A stretch of DNA of 31,475 nucleotides from an uncultured Actinomycetes bacterium (lineage in GTDB: Bacteria; Actinomycetota; Actinomycetes; S36-B12): the NCBI GenBank assembly GCA_903848435.1, contig CAINGG010000200.1, forward strand, positions 1-31,475, given 5' to 3'. Both the position numbers and the translations under genes were made by a program. Each line of letters opens with the position of its first letter. Within the stretch, counting starts at the first letter, position 1. A model generated the notes under the pieces. The model did not search any database, was not told the DNA's origin, and was given only the letters and a program-made list of their open reading frames with translations. Shown here in pieces: positions 8,424 to 15,428 of the stretch.

Positions 8424-9244
8424 GCACTCCCCGCGGCAGCGCGCATCGCGTCGCGCAGGTCCTCCGCCAGCGCCGGAATGCCTATCAGCAGGTCGGTGAC
8501 ATAGGGCCGCGGCTGGTTGAAGGCGATGGGAGAGGTGTCGACATGCGAGGCGACCAGGCCCTGCGCGTGCGCGACCGAGAGCGGGGCGGCGACGTCCCAC
8601 TCGTAGAAGCCGGTGTCGTGCACGTAGGCCTCCGCACGCCCGGACAGGATCTCGTTGACCTTCGCGCCGACGGATCCCACATCCATGACCTCAACACCGT
8701 AAGAGTGGCCACGCTCGGCGAGCGTGGCGGTCAGCAGGGCCACGGCCGCATCGAGCGTGGCCGGTGGACGAGTGCGCGATGCCACGATGCGCACGGGGCG
8801 GTCCGCGGGCAGTCCGCGCGTCGGCAGCACGGCATCGGCGACCTGGCGGGACAGGCCCTGGGCCGGCAGGTCGACCGTGCCCGCGCTGAGGATGCCGCCT
8901 CCGGGCGCACCGGCATCACGGCTCCACAGGACGACGTGCACGGCGAAGTCGGCGCGCCCCTGTCCGTACTCCCAGGTGCCGTCGAGCGGGTCGACGATCC
9001 AGACCCGGTCGGAGGTCAGGCGCACGGGGTCGTCCGCCCCCTCCTCGCTCAGCACGACATCGCCCGGTCGTGCCTCGGCGAGCCGGGCGACGATCAACTC
9101 GTGCGAGGCGCGATCAGCCGCCTTGCGCAACTCGTTGGCGCGGTCCTTGTCGTCGACAGGGCCGAAGTCATCGCGCAGCTCCAGCAGGAGTTGCCCGGCC
9201 TCGGCCGCAACGCTGGCCGACACGTCCATGTCACTGCGCGTCAT
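8420..9244 (-). CDS. cysQ: CysQ-like 3'(2'),5'-bisphosphate nucleotidase / inositol monophosphatase family
   Basis: This 274-residue member of the Mg/Li-sensitive phosphatase superfamily shows the three metal-binding motifs: VVLSEEGADD (about 61-70), WIVDPLDGTWEYG (about 83-95) and EWDVAAPLSVAHA (about 219-231). The segments SRTRPPATLD, VGSVGAKVNEI and FNQPRPYVTDLL match actinobacterial CysQ, which removes 3'-phosphoadenosine 5'-phosphate in sulfate assimilation, better than SuhB-type inositol phosphatases. One variation is DGTWEYGQ where mycobacterial CysQ has DGTREF. ATG 9244 overlaps the pth stop, and the gene's own stop overlaps the mfd start, so it lies inside a chain of coupled genes. 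No sulfur-assimilation genes are nearby, so inositol-phosphate activity remains possible. Confidence 0.85.
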   Translation of the reverse strand: MTRSDMDVSASVAAEAGQLLLELRDDFGPVDDKDRANELRKAADRASHELIVARLAEARPGDVVLSEEGADDPVRLTSDRVWIVDPLDGTWEYGQGRADFAVHVVLWSRDAGAPGGGILSAGTVDLPAQGLSRQVADAVLPTRGLPADRPVRIVASRTRPPATLDAAVALLTATLAERGHSYGVEVMDVGSVGAKVNEILSGRAEAYVHDTGFYEWDVAAPLSVAHAQGLVASHVDTSPIAFNQPRPYVTDLLIGIPALAEDLRDAMRAAAGSA

Positions 9245-9831
9245 TCGTCCCCTGCTTCCGGATCGGCGTTGAATCGGTTCTGGGCGGTGGCAACGCCGTC
9301 AGCGATGACGCACTCGATGGCATCGCTGCAGCGCTCGAGCACGTGCGGCAACTCCTCGCGCTGCGCCGCACTGAACGGGCGAAGTACGAAATCGGCCGGA
9401 TCCTGCCGACCAGGCGGGCGCCCGATGCCGATACGCAGGCGCACGGTGTCGCCGGTGCCCAGTGATCGGCGGACGCTGCGCAGCCCGTTGTGGCCGTTGT
9501 CGCCGCCCCCCTGCTTGATGCGCAGTGCGGCAAACGGAATGTCGAGCTCATCATGGGCCAGCAGCACCCGCTCGGGATCGACGCCGAAGTGATCGGCCAG
9601 CACCGCGACCGGACCGCCGGATTCGTTCATGTAGGAACGACCGCGGGCGAGGACGACCTTGCGCCCTGCCCACCGTCCCTCGAAGACCTCGCACCGGGTG
9701 TATTTGTGCGCCGCCAGCCGACCGCCCCATCGAGCGGCGAGGGCCTCCACGGCCATGACGCCGACGTTGTGACGGGTAGGGGCGTATTCAGGACCCGGAT
9801 TGCCGAGGCCCACCACGAGCCACGGTTCCAC
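9241..9831 (-). CDS. pth: Peptidyl-tRNA hydrolase
   Basis: Pth releases peptidyl groups from tRNAs that drop off the ribosome. The 196-residue length is normal. Motifs are VVGLGNPGPEYAPTRHNVG (about 6-24) with the conserved Asn and the catalytic His of TRHN, GRSYMNESGGPV, LLAHDELDIPFAALRIKQGG with the conserved Asp, and GDNGHNGLRS with the substrate-binding Asn. RIGIGRPPG and a C-terminal helix complete the fold. The start is a GTG six bases after the rplY stop, and the pth stop overlaps the cysQ start. The rplY-pth pairing is classical in Actinomycetota and Firmicutes and links two translation factors. Confidence 0.97.
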   Translation of the reverse strand: MEPWLVVGLGNPGPEYAPTRHNVGVMAVEALAARWGGRLAAHKYTRCEVFEGRWAGRKVVLARGRSYMNESGGPVAVLADHFGVDPERVLLAHDELDIPFAALRIKQGGGDNGHNGLRSVRRSLGTGDTVRLRIGIGRPPGRQDPADFVLRPFSAAQREELPHVLERCSDAIECVIADGVATAQNRFNADPEAGDE

Positions 9832-9837
9832 GGCGGA

Positions 9838-10317
9838 TCAGGCGTCGTCGCCGGACTCGTCGGCCGGCTGCTCGCCCGCGTCGCCGCCACCGTCGCCACC
9901 CTCGGCGCGCGCAGCCGCCTCGACCGGCTCGTCCTTCGGTCCGCTGAACGCCGGTGCGGCAGCAGCGGCCTCCGCGGCTGCGGCAGCCTCCGCGATCAGG
10001 ACTTCGGCCTCGGCCGCGCGATCGCGGGCCTCGGCCGCCGACACGATGACGAGGTCGATGTGCTCCAGGGTGCGCTTGACCGGGTCGCGCTGCACGTCGC
10101 GCGGCTTGGCGAGGGTCGTCGAGGAGCCCTGCACGATCTCCAGGGTCACCTTGGGCTTGCGCAGGGCCTGCTCGAGATCGTGACCCGGCAGGGACACGTG
10201 CACGATGGTCGCGCCCTGGCCGTAGAGCACCGCGGGCACGCGGCCATCGCGGCGAAGTCGGCGCGCAGCGCCCTTGCCGAAGTCGGAGCGCGGCTCCGCG
10301 TCAAGGCGCACGTTCAC
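9838..10317 (-). CDS. rplY: Ribosomal protein bL25 (Ctc type) with atypical C-terminus
   Basis: The N-terminal 5S-rRNA-binding domain is clear in about the first 80 residues: LDAEPRSDFGKGAARRLRRD, GRVPAVLYGQG, VSLPGHDLEQAL and DVQRDPVKRTLEHIDLVIV match actinobacterial bL25. I chose the GTG at 10317 because GAGGAG lies just upstream and family alignment begins there; the frame is open to ATG 10380. The 159-residue protein is shorter than the common actinobacterial form (about 200 or more). After LVIV the expected beta-rich TL5/Ctc C-terminal domain is not recognisable. Instead there is an Ala/Glu-rich helix (VLIAEAAAAAEAAAAA) and an acidic Gly/Asp tail. The prs gene lies upstream and pth six bases downstream. 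Confidence 0.92.
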   Translation of the reverse strand: MNVRLDAEPRSDFGKGAARRLRRDGRVPAVLYGQGATIVHVSLPGHDLEQALRKPKVTLEIVQGSSTTLAKPRDVQRDPVKRTLEHIDLVIVSAAEARDRAAEAEVLIAEAAAAAEAAAAAPAFSGPKDEPVEAAARAEGGDGGGDAGEQPADESGDDA

Positions 10318-10461
10318 GGGTCCTCCTCGAGTGGTGTCCGGTCGCGCTCCGCAGCGACGACCGGGGGCCGCTTCGGTCATGCGGCCACGTCGATCACGGT
10401 GTCGGGCCGCCGTGGCAGCCCGGGCACCCTCGCCGAGGAGCGGGGAGAGCCTACCCGATGG

Positions 10462-11460
10462 CTACGGGGCCACCGACACCTGCTCGTCCACCTCGAACAT
10501 GCTCGTGACAGACCCGTCGGTGAACACCTCGTAGATGGCCTTGGCGAGAAGCGGGGCGATCGACAGGACGGTGAGCTTGTCGAACTGGTGCTCCAGGGGA
10601 ATCGGCAGGGTGTTGGTGACGACGACCTCGCTGACGCGTGAAGCAGCCAAGCGCTCGGCGGCGGGCGGGCTCAAGATTCCGTGCGTGGCTGCGACGATGA
10701 CATCGGCAGCGCCGTTGTCGAACAGGGTCTCGGAGGCCTTCACGATGGTGCCGCCGGTATCGATCATGTCGTCGACCACCACGCACACGCGATCCTTGAC
10801 ATCGCCCACCACCTCGAAGACACGCACCTCGTTGGGCGTATCAGGATCGCGGCGCTTGTGGATGATGGCCAGCGGCGCGCCGAGGATATCGGTCCACTTC
10901 TCGGCCACACGCACGCGCCCGGCATCAGGAGACACGACGGTGATGCGATCGCGGTCGACGCGCGAGGCGACGTGCTGGGCCAGCAACGGCAAGGCGAAAA
11001 GGTGATCGACGGGCCCGTCGAAGAAGCCCTGGATCTGCGAGGTGTGCAGGTCGACGGTGATGAGTCGATCGGCGCCCGCCGCCTTGAACAGGTCGGCCAT
11101 GAGACGGGCCGAGATGGGCTCGCGTCCTCGATGCTTCTTGTCCTGGCGCGAGTATCCGTAGAAGGGCGCGATCACCGTGATGCGCTTGGCCGACGCCCTC
11201 TTGAGGGCATCGACCATGATGAGCTGCTCCATGATCCAGGTGTTGATGGGCGTGGTGTGACTTTGGATGACGAAAGCGTCGCACCCACGCACCGACTCCT
11301 GGAACCGCACGAAGATCTCGCCGTTGGCAAAGTCGTAGGCGGACACCGGACACAGGTCGGTGCCCAGGTGGTCGGCCACCTCCATGCCCAACTCAGGGTG
11401 CGCGCGCCCGCTGAGGAGCACCAGTCGCTTGTTGGGCGGGACCGTGAGGTGACTGCTCAC
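10462..11460 (-). CDS. prs: Ribose-phosphate pyrophosphokinase (PRPP synthetase)
   Basis: The enzyme makes PRPP from ribose 5-phosphate and ATP, feeding purine, pyrimidine, histidine and tryptophan synthesis and, in actinobacteria, arabinan precursors. The 332-residue protein shows FANGEIFVRFQESVRGCDAF (about 44-63), FYGYSRQDKKHRGREPISA, the Prs signature at ITVDLHTSQIQGFFDGPVDH (about 138-157), the flexible loop HKRRDPDT and the PRPP loop VVVDDMIDTGGTI (about 226-238). The start is a GTG with GAGGAG upstream, overlapping the glmU stop as GTGA. glmU-prs pairing is conserved across bacteria and joins nucleotide-sugar and PRPP supply. An 81-bp non-coding stretch separates it from the upstream end of the rplY frame. 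Confidence 0.97.
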   Translation of the reverse strand: MSSHLTVPPNKRLVLLSGRAHPELGMEVADHLGTDLCPVSAYDFANGEIFVRFQESVRGCDAFVIQSHTTPINTWIMEQLIMVDALKRASAKRITVIAPFYGYSRQDKKHRGREPISARLMADLFKAAGADRLITVDLHTSQIQGFFDGPVDHLFALPLLAQHVASRVDRDRITVVSPDAGRVRVAEKWTDILGAPLAIIHKRRDPDTPNEVRVFEVVGDVKDRVCVVVDDMIDTGGTIVKASETLFDNGAADVIVAATHGILSPPAAERLAASRVSEVVVTNTLPIPLEHQFDKLTVLSIAPLLAKAIYEVFTDGSVTSMFEVDEQVSVAP

Positions 11461-12923
11461 CGATTCTCCTCTTCAACGGGTGGTGGTGATTCTGCCAAGG
11501 CTTCGGCTGCGGCGCGGGCAGAGTCCGAACCGGCGCGTCGCCGCTCGACCCAGCCCGGGATGGTGCGCTGGCGCGCGCGCCCGACCGCCATCGCCCCCGG
11601 GGGCACGTCGTCGGTCACGACCGAGCCGGCCGCGGTGTAGGCGCCATCGCCCACGGTGAGCGGGGCGATGAGCATGGTGTCGCTGCCGATGCGCACGTAG
11701 CGCCCCACCACCGTGGAGTGCTTCTCGACCCCGTCGTAGTTCACGAAGACCGTCGCAGCGCCGATATTGGTGCCCTCCCCGATCTCGGCATCGCCGACGT
11801 ACGACAGATGGGGCACCTTCGCACCATCGCCCAGCGAGGAGTTCTTCATCTCGACGTAAGCGCCGACCTTGGCTCCCGCACCGATGCGCGTGCCAGGCCG
11901 CAGGTAGGAGTAGGGACCGATCGAGGCACCCGGGCCAATGACAGCCAGGTCGGCCCAGGTGTGCCGGACGTCGGCGTCGGATCCGACCTCGCAAGCACTG
12001 AGCGTCGTGCCCGGGCCAATGCGCGCGCCCGACGCGACAGACGTCGGACCGAGCAGCGATGTCTGCGGCAGGAGGGTGACGTCGGGCGCCAGGTCGACGT
12101 CGACATCGATCCAGGTGGATGCGGGATCGAGTATCGAGACGCCGTCGAGCATCCAGCGCCGGTTTATCCGGTCGCGCATCAACGCGGCCGCCTCCGCCAG
12201 CTGGACCCGGTCGTTGACGCCCAGAATCTCGTCGGAGTCCGGGACGCGGAGCGCGGCGACGGGGCGCCCCGCTTCGCGCATGAGCCCGATGACGTCGGTG
12301 AGGTACTCCTCGCCCTGGTCGTTGGCCGTCGTGAGGCGGCCCAGGGCGGGCAGGAGGTCGGCCGGATCGAAGGCGTACATCCCCGCGTTGATCTCGTCGA
12401 TGGCCCGGGTGGCCTCGTCGGCGTCACGATGCTCGACGATGCGATCGACCCAGCCGTCGCGATCGCGCACGACCCGCCCATAGCCATCGGGCTCGATCAC
12501 TGTCGCGCTCAGCAGCGTCGCCGCCGCCCCATCGTCACGATGTCGCGCGAGCAGCTCGTTCACCGTGCCTCCGGTGAGCAGCGGCGTATCGCCACTGAGA
12601 ACGATGATGGGTCCGTCGCCGAGTGCGCCCGCCGCGGCCAGTGCCTCGACCGCGAGGCGCACGGCATGACCGGTGCCGTGCTGCTCGGCCTGGACGACCG
12701 TGTCTGCCCACGGGGCGATCTCATCGAGGTGCGCGACGACCTCATCGCGTCCGTGCCCGACGACGACCATGAGGTGCGCAGGCTCGATCGCCGCGGCTGC
12801 TTCGAGCACATGCCCGACCAGACTGCGACCGGCGATGCGATGGAGGACCTTGGGCGTCGCCGACTTCATGCGCTTGCCCTCGCCCGCCGCGAGGACGATG
12901 ACGACGGGGGCTGCCGAGGTCAC
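11457..12923 (-). CDS. glmU: Bifunctional GlmU (N-acetylglucosamine-1-P uridyltransferase / glucosamine-1-P acetyltransferase)
   Basis: GlmU makes UDP-GlcNAc for peptidoglycan. The N-terminal pyrophosphorylase has VIVLAAGEGKRMKSATPKVL (about 8-27), QAEQHGTGHAVR, LSGDTPLLT and EINAGMYAFD. The C-terminal left-handed beta helix has hexapeptide repeats and the acetyltransferase block LGDGAKVPHLSYVGD, GTNIGAATVFVNYDG and GAYTAAGSVVT. In the nucleotide loop a Lys replaces the common Thr (GxGKRM rather than GxGTRM); the binding loop is otherwise intact. I chose GTG 12923 because GGAGG lies at 12934-12938 and residues upstream do not match the family. The product is 488 residues. A TAGTGT -10-like hexamer at 12974-12979 lies between it and the tRNA-Gln gene. 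Confidence 0.96.
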   Translation of the reverse strand: MTSAAPVVIVLAAGEGKRMKSATPKVLHRIAGRSLVGHVLEAAAAIEPAHLMVVVGHGRDEVVAHLDEIAPWADTVVQAEQHGTGHAVRLAVEALAAAGALGDGPIIVLSGDTPLLTGGTVNELLARHRDDGAAATLLSATVIEPDGYGRVVRDRDGWVDRIVEHRDADEATRAIDEINAGMYAFDPADLLPALGRLTTANDQGEEYLTDVIGLMREAGRPVAALRVPDSDEILGVNDRVQLAEAAALMRDRINRRWMLDGVSILDPASTWIDVDVDLAPDVTLLPQTSLLGPTSVASGARIGPGTTLSACEVGSDADVRHTWADLAVIGPGASIGPYSYLRPGTRIGAGAKVGAYVEMKNSSLGDGAKVPHLSYVGDAEIGEGTNIGAATVFVNYDGVEKHSTVVGRYVRIGSDTMLIAPLTVGDGAYTAAGSVVTDDVPPGAMAVGRARQRTIPGWVERRRAGSDSARAAAEALAESPPPVEEENR

Positions 12924-12973
12924 CGCGCACGCACCTCCGGAGGGGCCGACCGGGAAGGGCGGCCGTCGTCGGA

Positions 12974-12979
12974 ACACTA
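12974..12979 (-). promoter_or_regulatory. Candidate glmU -10 element
   Basis: The minus strand reads TAGTGT just after the tRNA-Gln 3' end. Transcription from here would give a leader of about 45 bases containing the GGAGG ribosome binding site at 12934-12938. No good -35 is visible. Read-through from the tRNA promoter is an alternative. Confidence 0.3.
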
Positions 12980-12996
12980 TCGCCGCTGGCGCGCTG

Positions 12997-13067
12997 CTCC
13001 CGGCGGAGGAGTCGAACCCCCATTCAGAGATCCAAAGTCTCTTGTCCTGCCATTGGACGAGCCGGGA
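12997..13067 (-). tRNA. tRNA-Gln (anticodon UUG)
   Basis: The 71-nt gene folds as a full cloverleaf. The acceptor TCCCGGC pairs with GCCGGGA, the D stem is GTCC/GGAC, the anticodon stem AGAGA/TCTCT encloses CTTTGGA (anticodon TTG), and the T arm GGGGG/CCTCC has one G-U pair and loop TTCGACT. The discriminator is G, as expected for tRNA-Gln. CCA is not encoded. Its place directly upstream of glmU is conserved in M. tuberculosis and relatives. The 144 bp from 13068 to 13211 hold no gene but contain the desaturase control region. Confidence 0.96.
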
Positions 13068-13155
13068 CCGTCGCGCGCGGGCGGGCCCGTGGGAGCGACG
13101 GGGGAAGTCTCCCAGGGGTCGCCCCGGCCCCTCGCGAGCAGGGGGCTGGACACCC

Positions 13156-13190
13156 TACGGACCCGTAAGTTACGGTTGCGTAGGTTACTG
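13156..13190. promoter_or_regulatory. Palindromic operator/promoter region of the desaturase-tetR operon
   Basis: Three related elements overlap here. TACGG-AC-CCGTA (13156-13167) is a perfect inverted repeat. TACG-GTTG-CGTA (13171-13182) is a second one, and its flanks extend it to an imperfect 12-4-12 palindrome (9 of 12 positions match). GTAAGTTACGG (13165-13175) and GTAGGTTACTG (13180-13190) are near-direct repeats 15 bp apart. TAGGTT (13181-13186) could serve as a -10, followed by AAGGAGG at 13201. An operator overlapping the promoter, with a TetR gene as second gene of the operon, suggests autoregulation by that repressor. The binding partner is inference. Confidence 0.55.
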
Positions 13191-13211
13191 CCGATCCCTC
13201 AAGGAGGACTC

Positions 13212-14204
13212 GTGACCTTGGCCCCCGTGGACCGCCCGGCTCCGAAGCGCCCCGTCACCGAGCCCATGGCCCGAGGCATGCGCACGACCATCGGGCTCTT
13301 CGTCGTGGTCCCGCTCGTCGCCGTGGTGCTGGCGATCCCCGTCGCCTGGGGCGGGTGGCTGGGCTGGACCGATGTGGTCCTGGCCCTCGTGTTCTACGTC
13401 ATCGCCGCCGGCGGCATCACCGTCGGATTCCACCGGCACTTCACCCACGGGTCCTTCAAGGCGCCAACCTGGGTCTCGGTCTCCCTCGCGATTGCCGGGT
13501 CGACCGCGGTGCAAGGCTCGCTCGAGCAGTGGGTAGCCGATCATCGACGTCACCACGCCCGCAGCGACGAGGAAGGCGATCCGCACAGTCCCTGGCGCTT
13601 CGGAACGTCGAAGCGCGCGGTCGCGAAGGGCCTGGTCTTCGCGCATGTCGGCTGGCTCTTCGACGGCCAGCAGAGCTCGATCGAGCGCTATGCACCCGAC
13701 ATTCATGCCCATGCAGCACTTCGCCCGGTATCTCGCCATTTCCCCTGGATCGTCGCGGCGACGATCCTGCTGCCGGCGGTGCTGGGCGGGCTGATCACCT
13801 GGTCATGGGCGGGCGCGCTCACCGCGCTGTTCTGGGCCGGCCTGGTGCGCATCGCGCTGGTGCACCATGTGACCTGGTCGATCAACTCGATCTGCCACGT
13901 CTTCGGCCAGCGGCCCTTCGTCACACGCGATCGGTCCACCAACAATCGCTGGCTCGCGCTGCCGTCGCTGGGTGAGTCGTGGCACAACCTGCACCACGCT
14001 GAGCCCACGGCAGCCCGCCACGGGGTCCTCCGCGGCCAGGTCGACCTCAGCGCCCTCGCCATCCGCACGATGGAACGTCTCGGGATGGCGCGCGACGTGC
14101 GCTGGCCGAGTCCGGCACGTCTGGCCGCCAAGCTCCAGGACCCCGCGATGCGTCGTCGCCTTCGCGGCTGGAAGGAGCCCGAGCCGGCCGCCGAGCTTTC
14201 GTAG
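13212..14204 (+). CDS. Membrane acyl-CoA (delta-9 type) fatty acid desaturase
   Basis: The 330-residue integral membrane di-iron desaturase has the three histidine boxes HRHFTH (about residue 79), HRRHH (about 115) and HNLHH (about 258), with the spacing of stearoyl-CoA delta-9 desaturases, and hydrophobic segments at about 25-45, 51-72, 175-200 and 202-222. These enzymes insert a cis double bond into acyl-CoA using O2 and an electron donor, and so adjust membrane fluidity. GTG 13212 is preceded by AAGGAGG, giving a short hydrophilic N-terminus; the frame remains open far upstream, antisense to glmU, but that part is not protein-like. A TetR gene follows after seven bases, an arrangement typical of lipid-responsive control. 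Confidence 0.92.
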   Translation: MTLAPVDRPAPKRPVTEPMARGMRTTIGLFVVVPLVAVVLAIPVAWGGWLGWTDVVLALVFYVIAAGGITVGFHRHFTHGSFKAPTWVSVSLAIAGSTAVQGSLEQWVADHRRHHARSDEEGDPHSPWRFGTSKRAVAKGLVFAHVGWLFDGQQSSIERYAPDIHAHAALRPVSRHFPWIVAATILLPAVLGGLITWSWAGALTALFWAGLVRIALVHHVTWSINSICHVFGQRPFVTRDRSTNNRWLALPSLGESWHNLHHAEPTAARHGVLRGQVDLSALAIRTMERLGMARDVRWPSPARLAAKLQDPAMRRRLRGWKEPEPAAELS

Positions 14205-14211
14205 GCACGCC

Positions 14212-14808
14212 ATGCGGATGTCCGGGCGCGAGCGCCGCGAGCAACTCATCGATATCGGTCGCACTCTCTTTGCCGAGAAGGGCTTCGAGGCCGTGAGCGT
14301 CGAGGAGATCTCCGCGAAGGCCGAGGTGTCGAAGCCTGTCGTCTACGAGCACTTCGGCGGCAAGGAGGGTCTCTACGCCGTCGTGGTCGACCGCGAGATG
14401 AATCACCTGCTGACGATGATCAGTGGTGCCCTGCAGGGATCGCATCCGCGACAGCTTCTCGAGCAGGCTGGTCTCGCGCTCTTCGACTACATCGAGGGCA
14501 ATCCTGACGGATTCCGGATCCTCGTGCGTGACTCGCCCGTCTCGCAGCAGACCGGATCCTTCGCCAGCCTGCTCGCCGACATCGCGGCTCAGGTGGAGCA
14601 CCTGCTGGCCGACCAGTTCGCCGCGCACCGCATCCCGACGCGGTTGGCACCGATGTATTCGCAGATGCTCGTGGGCATGACAGCACAGGCCGGCCAGTGG
14701 TGGCTCGATGTGCGCAAGCCTCGCAAGGAGGAGGTCGTGGCCCACCTGGTGAACCTGGCCTGGAACGGACTGGCCCACCTCGACCCCAAGCCCCGAGCCC
14801 CGCGCTGA
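14212..14808 (+). CDS. TetR family transcriptional regulator
   Basis: The 198-residue protein starts at the ATG seven bases after the desaturase stop. The N-terminal helix-turn-helix is canonical: RREQLIDIGRTLFAEKGFEA, VEEISAKAEVSKPVVYEHF and GGKEGLYAVVVDRE (about residues 7-62). The C-terminal ligand domain (about 70-190) includes FDYIEGNPDGFRILVRDSPV and QAGQWWLDVRKP, resembling regulators placed next to lipid genes. The likely role is control of the desaturase operon through the palindromes upstream of 13212, sensing an acyl-CoA or membrane-derived signal. Both target and ligand are inferred from context only. Confidence 0.9.
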   Translation: MRMSGRERREQLIDIGRTLFAEKGFEAVSVEEISAKAEVSKPVVYEHFGGKEGLYAVVVDREMNHLLTMISGALQGSHPRQLLEQAGLALFDYIEGNPDGFRILVRDSPVSQQTGSFASLLADIAAQVEHLLADQFAAHRIPTRLAPMYSQMLVGMTAQAGQWWLDVRKPRKEEVVAHLVNLAWNGLAHLDPKPRAPR

Positions 14809-14880
14809 CGATCTCTCCGTCGTCGAGAATCTTGATCGTCGAGAATCTTGATCGTCGAGAATCTTGGCGTCGAGAGATCG
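14809..14880. repeat. 16-bp tandem repeat framed by a 9-bp inverted repeat, upstream of the marR gene
   Basis: The unit CGTCGAGAATCTTGAT starts at 14821, 14837 and 14853 (period 16; the third copy diverges in its last two bases). A partial copy, CGTCGAGAGATCG, follows at 14868. The array is framed by CGATCTCTC (14809-14817) and GAGAGATCG (14872-14880), which are perfect inverted repeats. Within it, ATCTTGA and TCGAGA half-sites alternate in inverted orientation with 3-bp spacing. This resembles boxes bound by MarR-family repressors such as MhqR. The array ends just before the marR -10 element, so a cluster of autoregulatory operator sites is the simplest reading. A weak transcription-ending hairpin for the tetR operon is an alternative. 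Confidence 0.65.
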
Positions 14881-14882
14881 CC

Positions 14883-14888
14883 TAGGCT
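14883..14888 (+). promoter_or_regulatory. Candidate marR -10 element, leaderless promoter
   Basis: TAGGCT is followed by six bases (GGTCGC) and the marR GTG start at 14895, so the start point should fall on the start codon. No ribosome binding site is present. The tandem repeat array ends two bases upstream and would cover the -35 region. Confidence 0.5.
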
Positions 14889-14894
14889 GGTCGC

Positions 14895-15428
14895 GTGAGC
14901 ACGGATGCCATCCACGGGGCCGACACCGTTGACGGCATCGTGCACGCCTGGCGTCGCGAGCGCCCCGACCTCGACGTCGCCCCCCTGGAGGTCCTCTCCC
15001 GGGTGACGCGACTAGCCCGACACCTCGACCTCGCGCGCCGCGAGGCCTTCGCCCGCCATGGGCTGGAAGCCGGGGAATTCGACGTGCTCGCCGCGCTGCG
15101 TCGCAGTGGAGCGCCCTACGAGATGTCCCCCGGGCAGCTGGGCGCGCAGACGCTCGTCACGAGCGGCACGACCACCAACCGCATCGATCGACTCGAGACC
15201 GCTGGACTCGTCGAGCGACTCCCCGATGCCGCCGACCGACGCAGCATCCGCGTGCGCCTGACGACGTCCGGCCGCCAGCGCGTCGACGCGGCACTCACCG
15301 ACCTGCTCGAGAGCGAGCGCCACCTGCTGGCCGCTTTGCGCCCTGCCGATCGAGAGCACCTCGCCGCACTGCTCAAGGCGCTCGTCATGCCCTTCGACGT
15401 CGACGAGGCCAACGCCATCACGCGATGA
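14895..15428 (+). CDS. MarR family transcriptional regulator
   Basis: The 177-residue winged helix-turn-helix protein has an N-terminal dimerisation helix, then ARREAFARHGLEAGEFDVLA (about 50-69), the recognition region SPGQLGAQTLVTSGTTTNRI (about 77-96), DRLETAGLVERLPDAADRRS with the conserved DxRS wing, and IRVRLTTSGRQRVDA. The MarR signature DRLE..GLVER..D..DRR is complete. No ligand can be named. The GTG start follows a -10-like element by six bases and the repeat array by 14 bases. The 3' end overlaps the convergent ispE 3' end by 11 bp. Likely function: autorepressor and regulator of unidentified targets. Confidence 0.92.
   Translation: MSTDAIHGADTVDGIVHAWRRERPDLDVAPLEVLSRVTRLARHLDLARREAFARHGLEAGEFDVLAALRRSGAPYEMSPGQLGAQTLVTSGTTTNRIDRLETAGLVERLPDAADRRSIRVRLTTSGRQRVDAALTDLLESERHLLAALRPADREHLAALLKALVMPFDVDEANAITR

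Noticed and set aside
8424..8600. Upstream extension of mfd by 59 codons
   Set aside because: The extension lies in another frame of cysQ, is Arg/Ala-rich and does not resemble Mfd. ATG 8423 overlaps the cysQ stop in the ATGA form typical here.
10318..10380. N-terminal extension of bL25 from ATG 10380
   Set aside because: The 21 extra residues do not match the family and a good ribosome binding site precedes GTG 10317.
11718..14204. An 828-codon open frame on the plus strand, antisense to glmU and running into the desaturase
   Set aside because: Only the last 330 codons are protein-like. The rest is the open antisense frame common in GC-rich genes, and a strong ribosome binding site marks GTG 13212 as the start.
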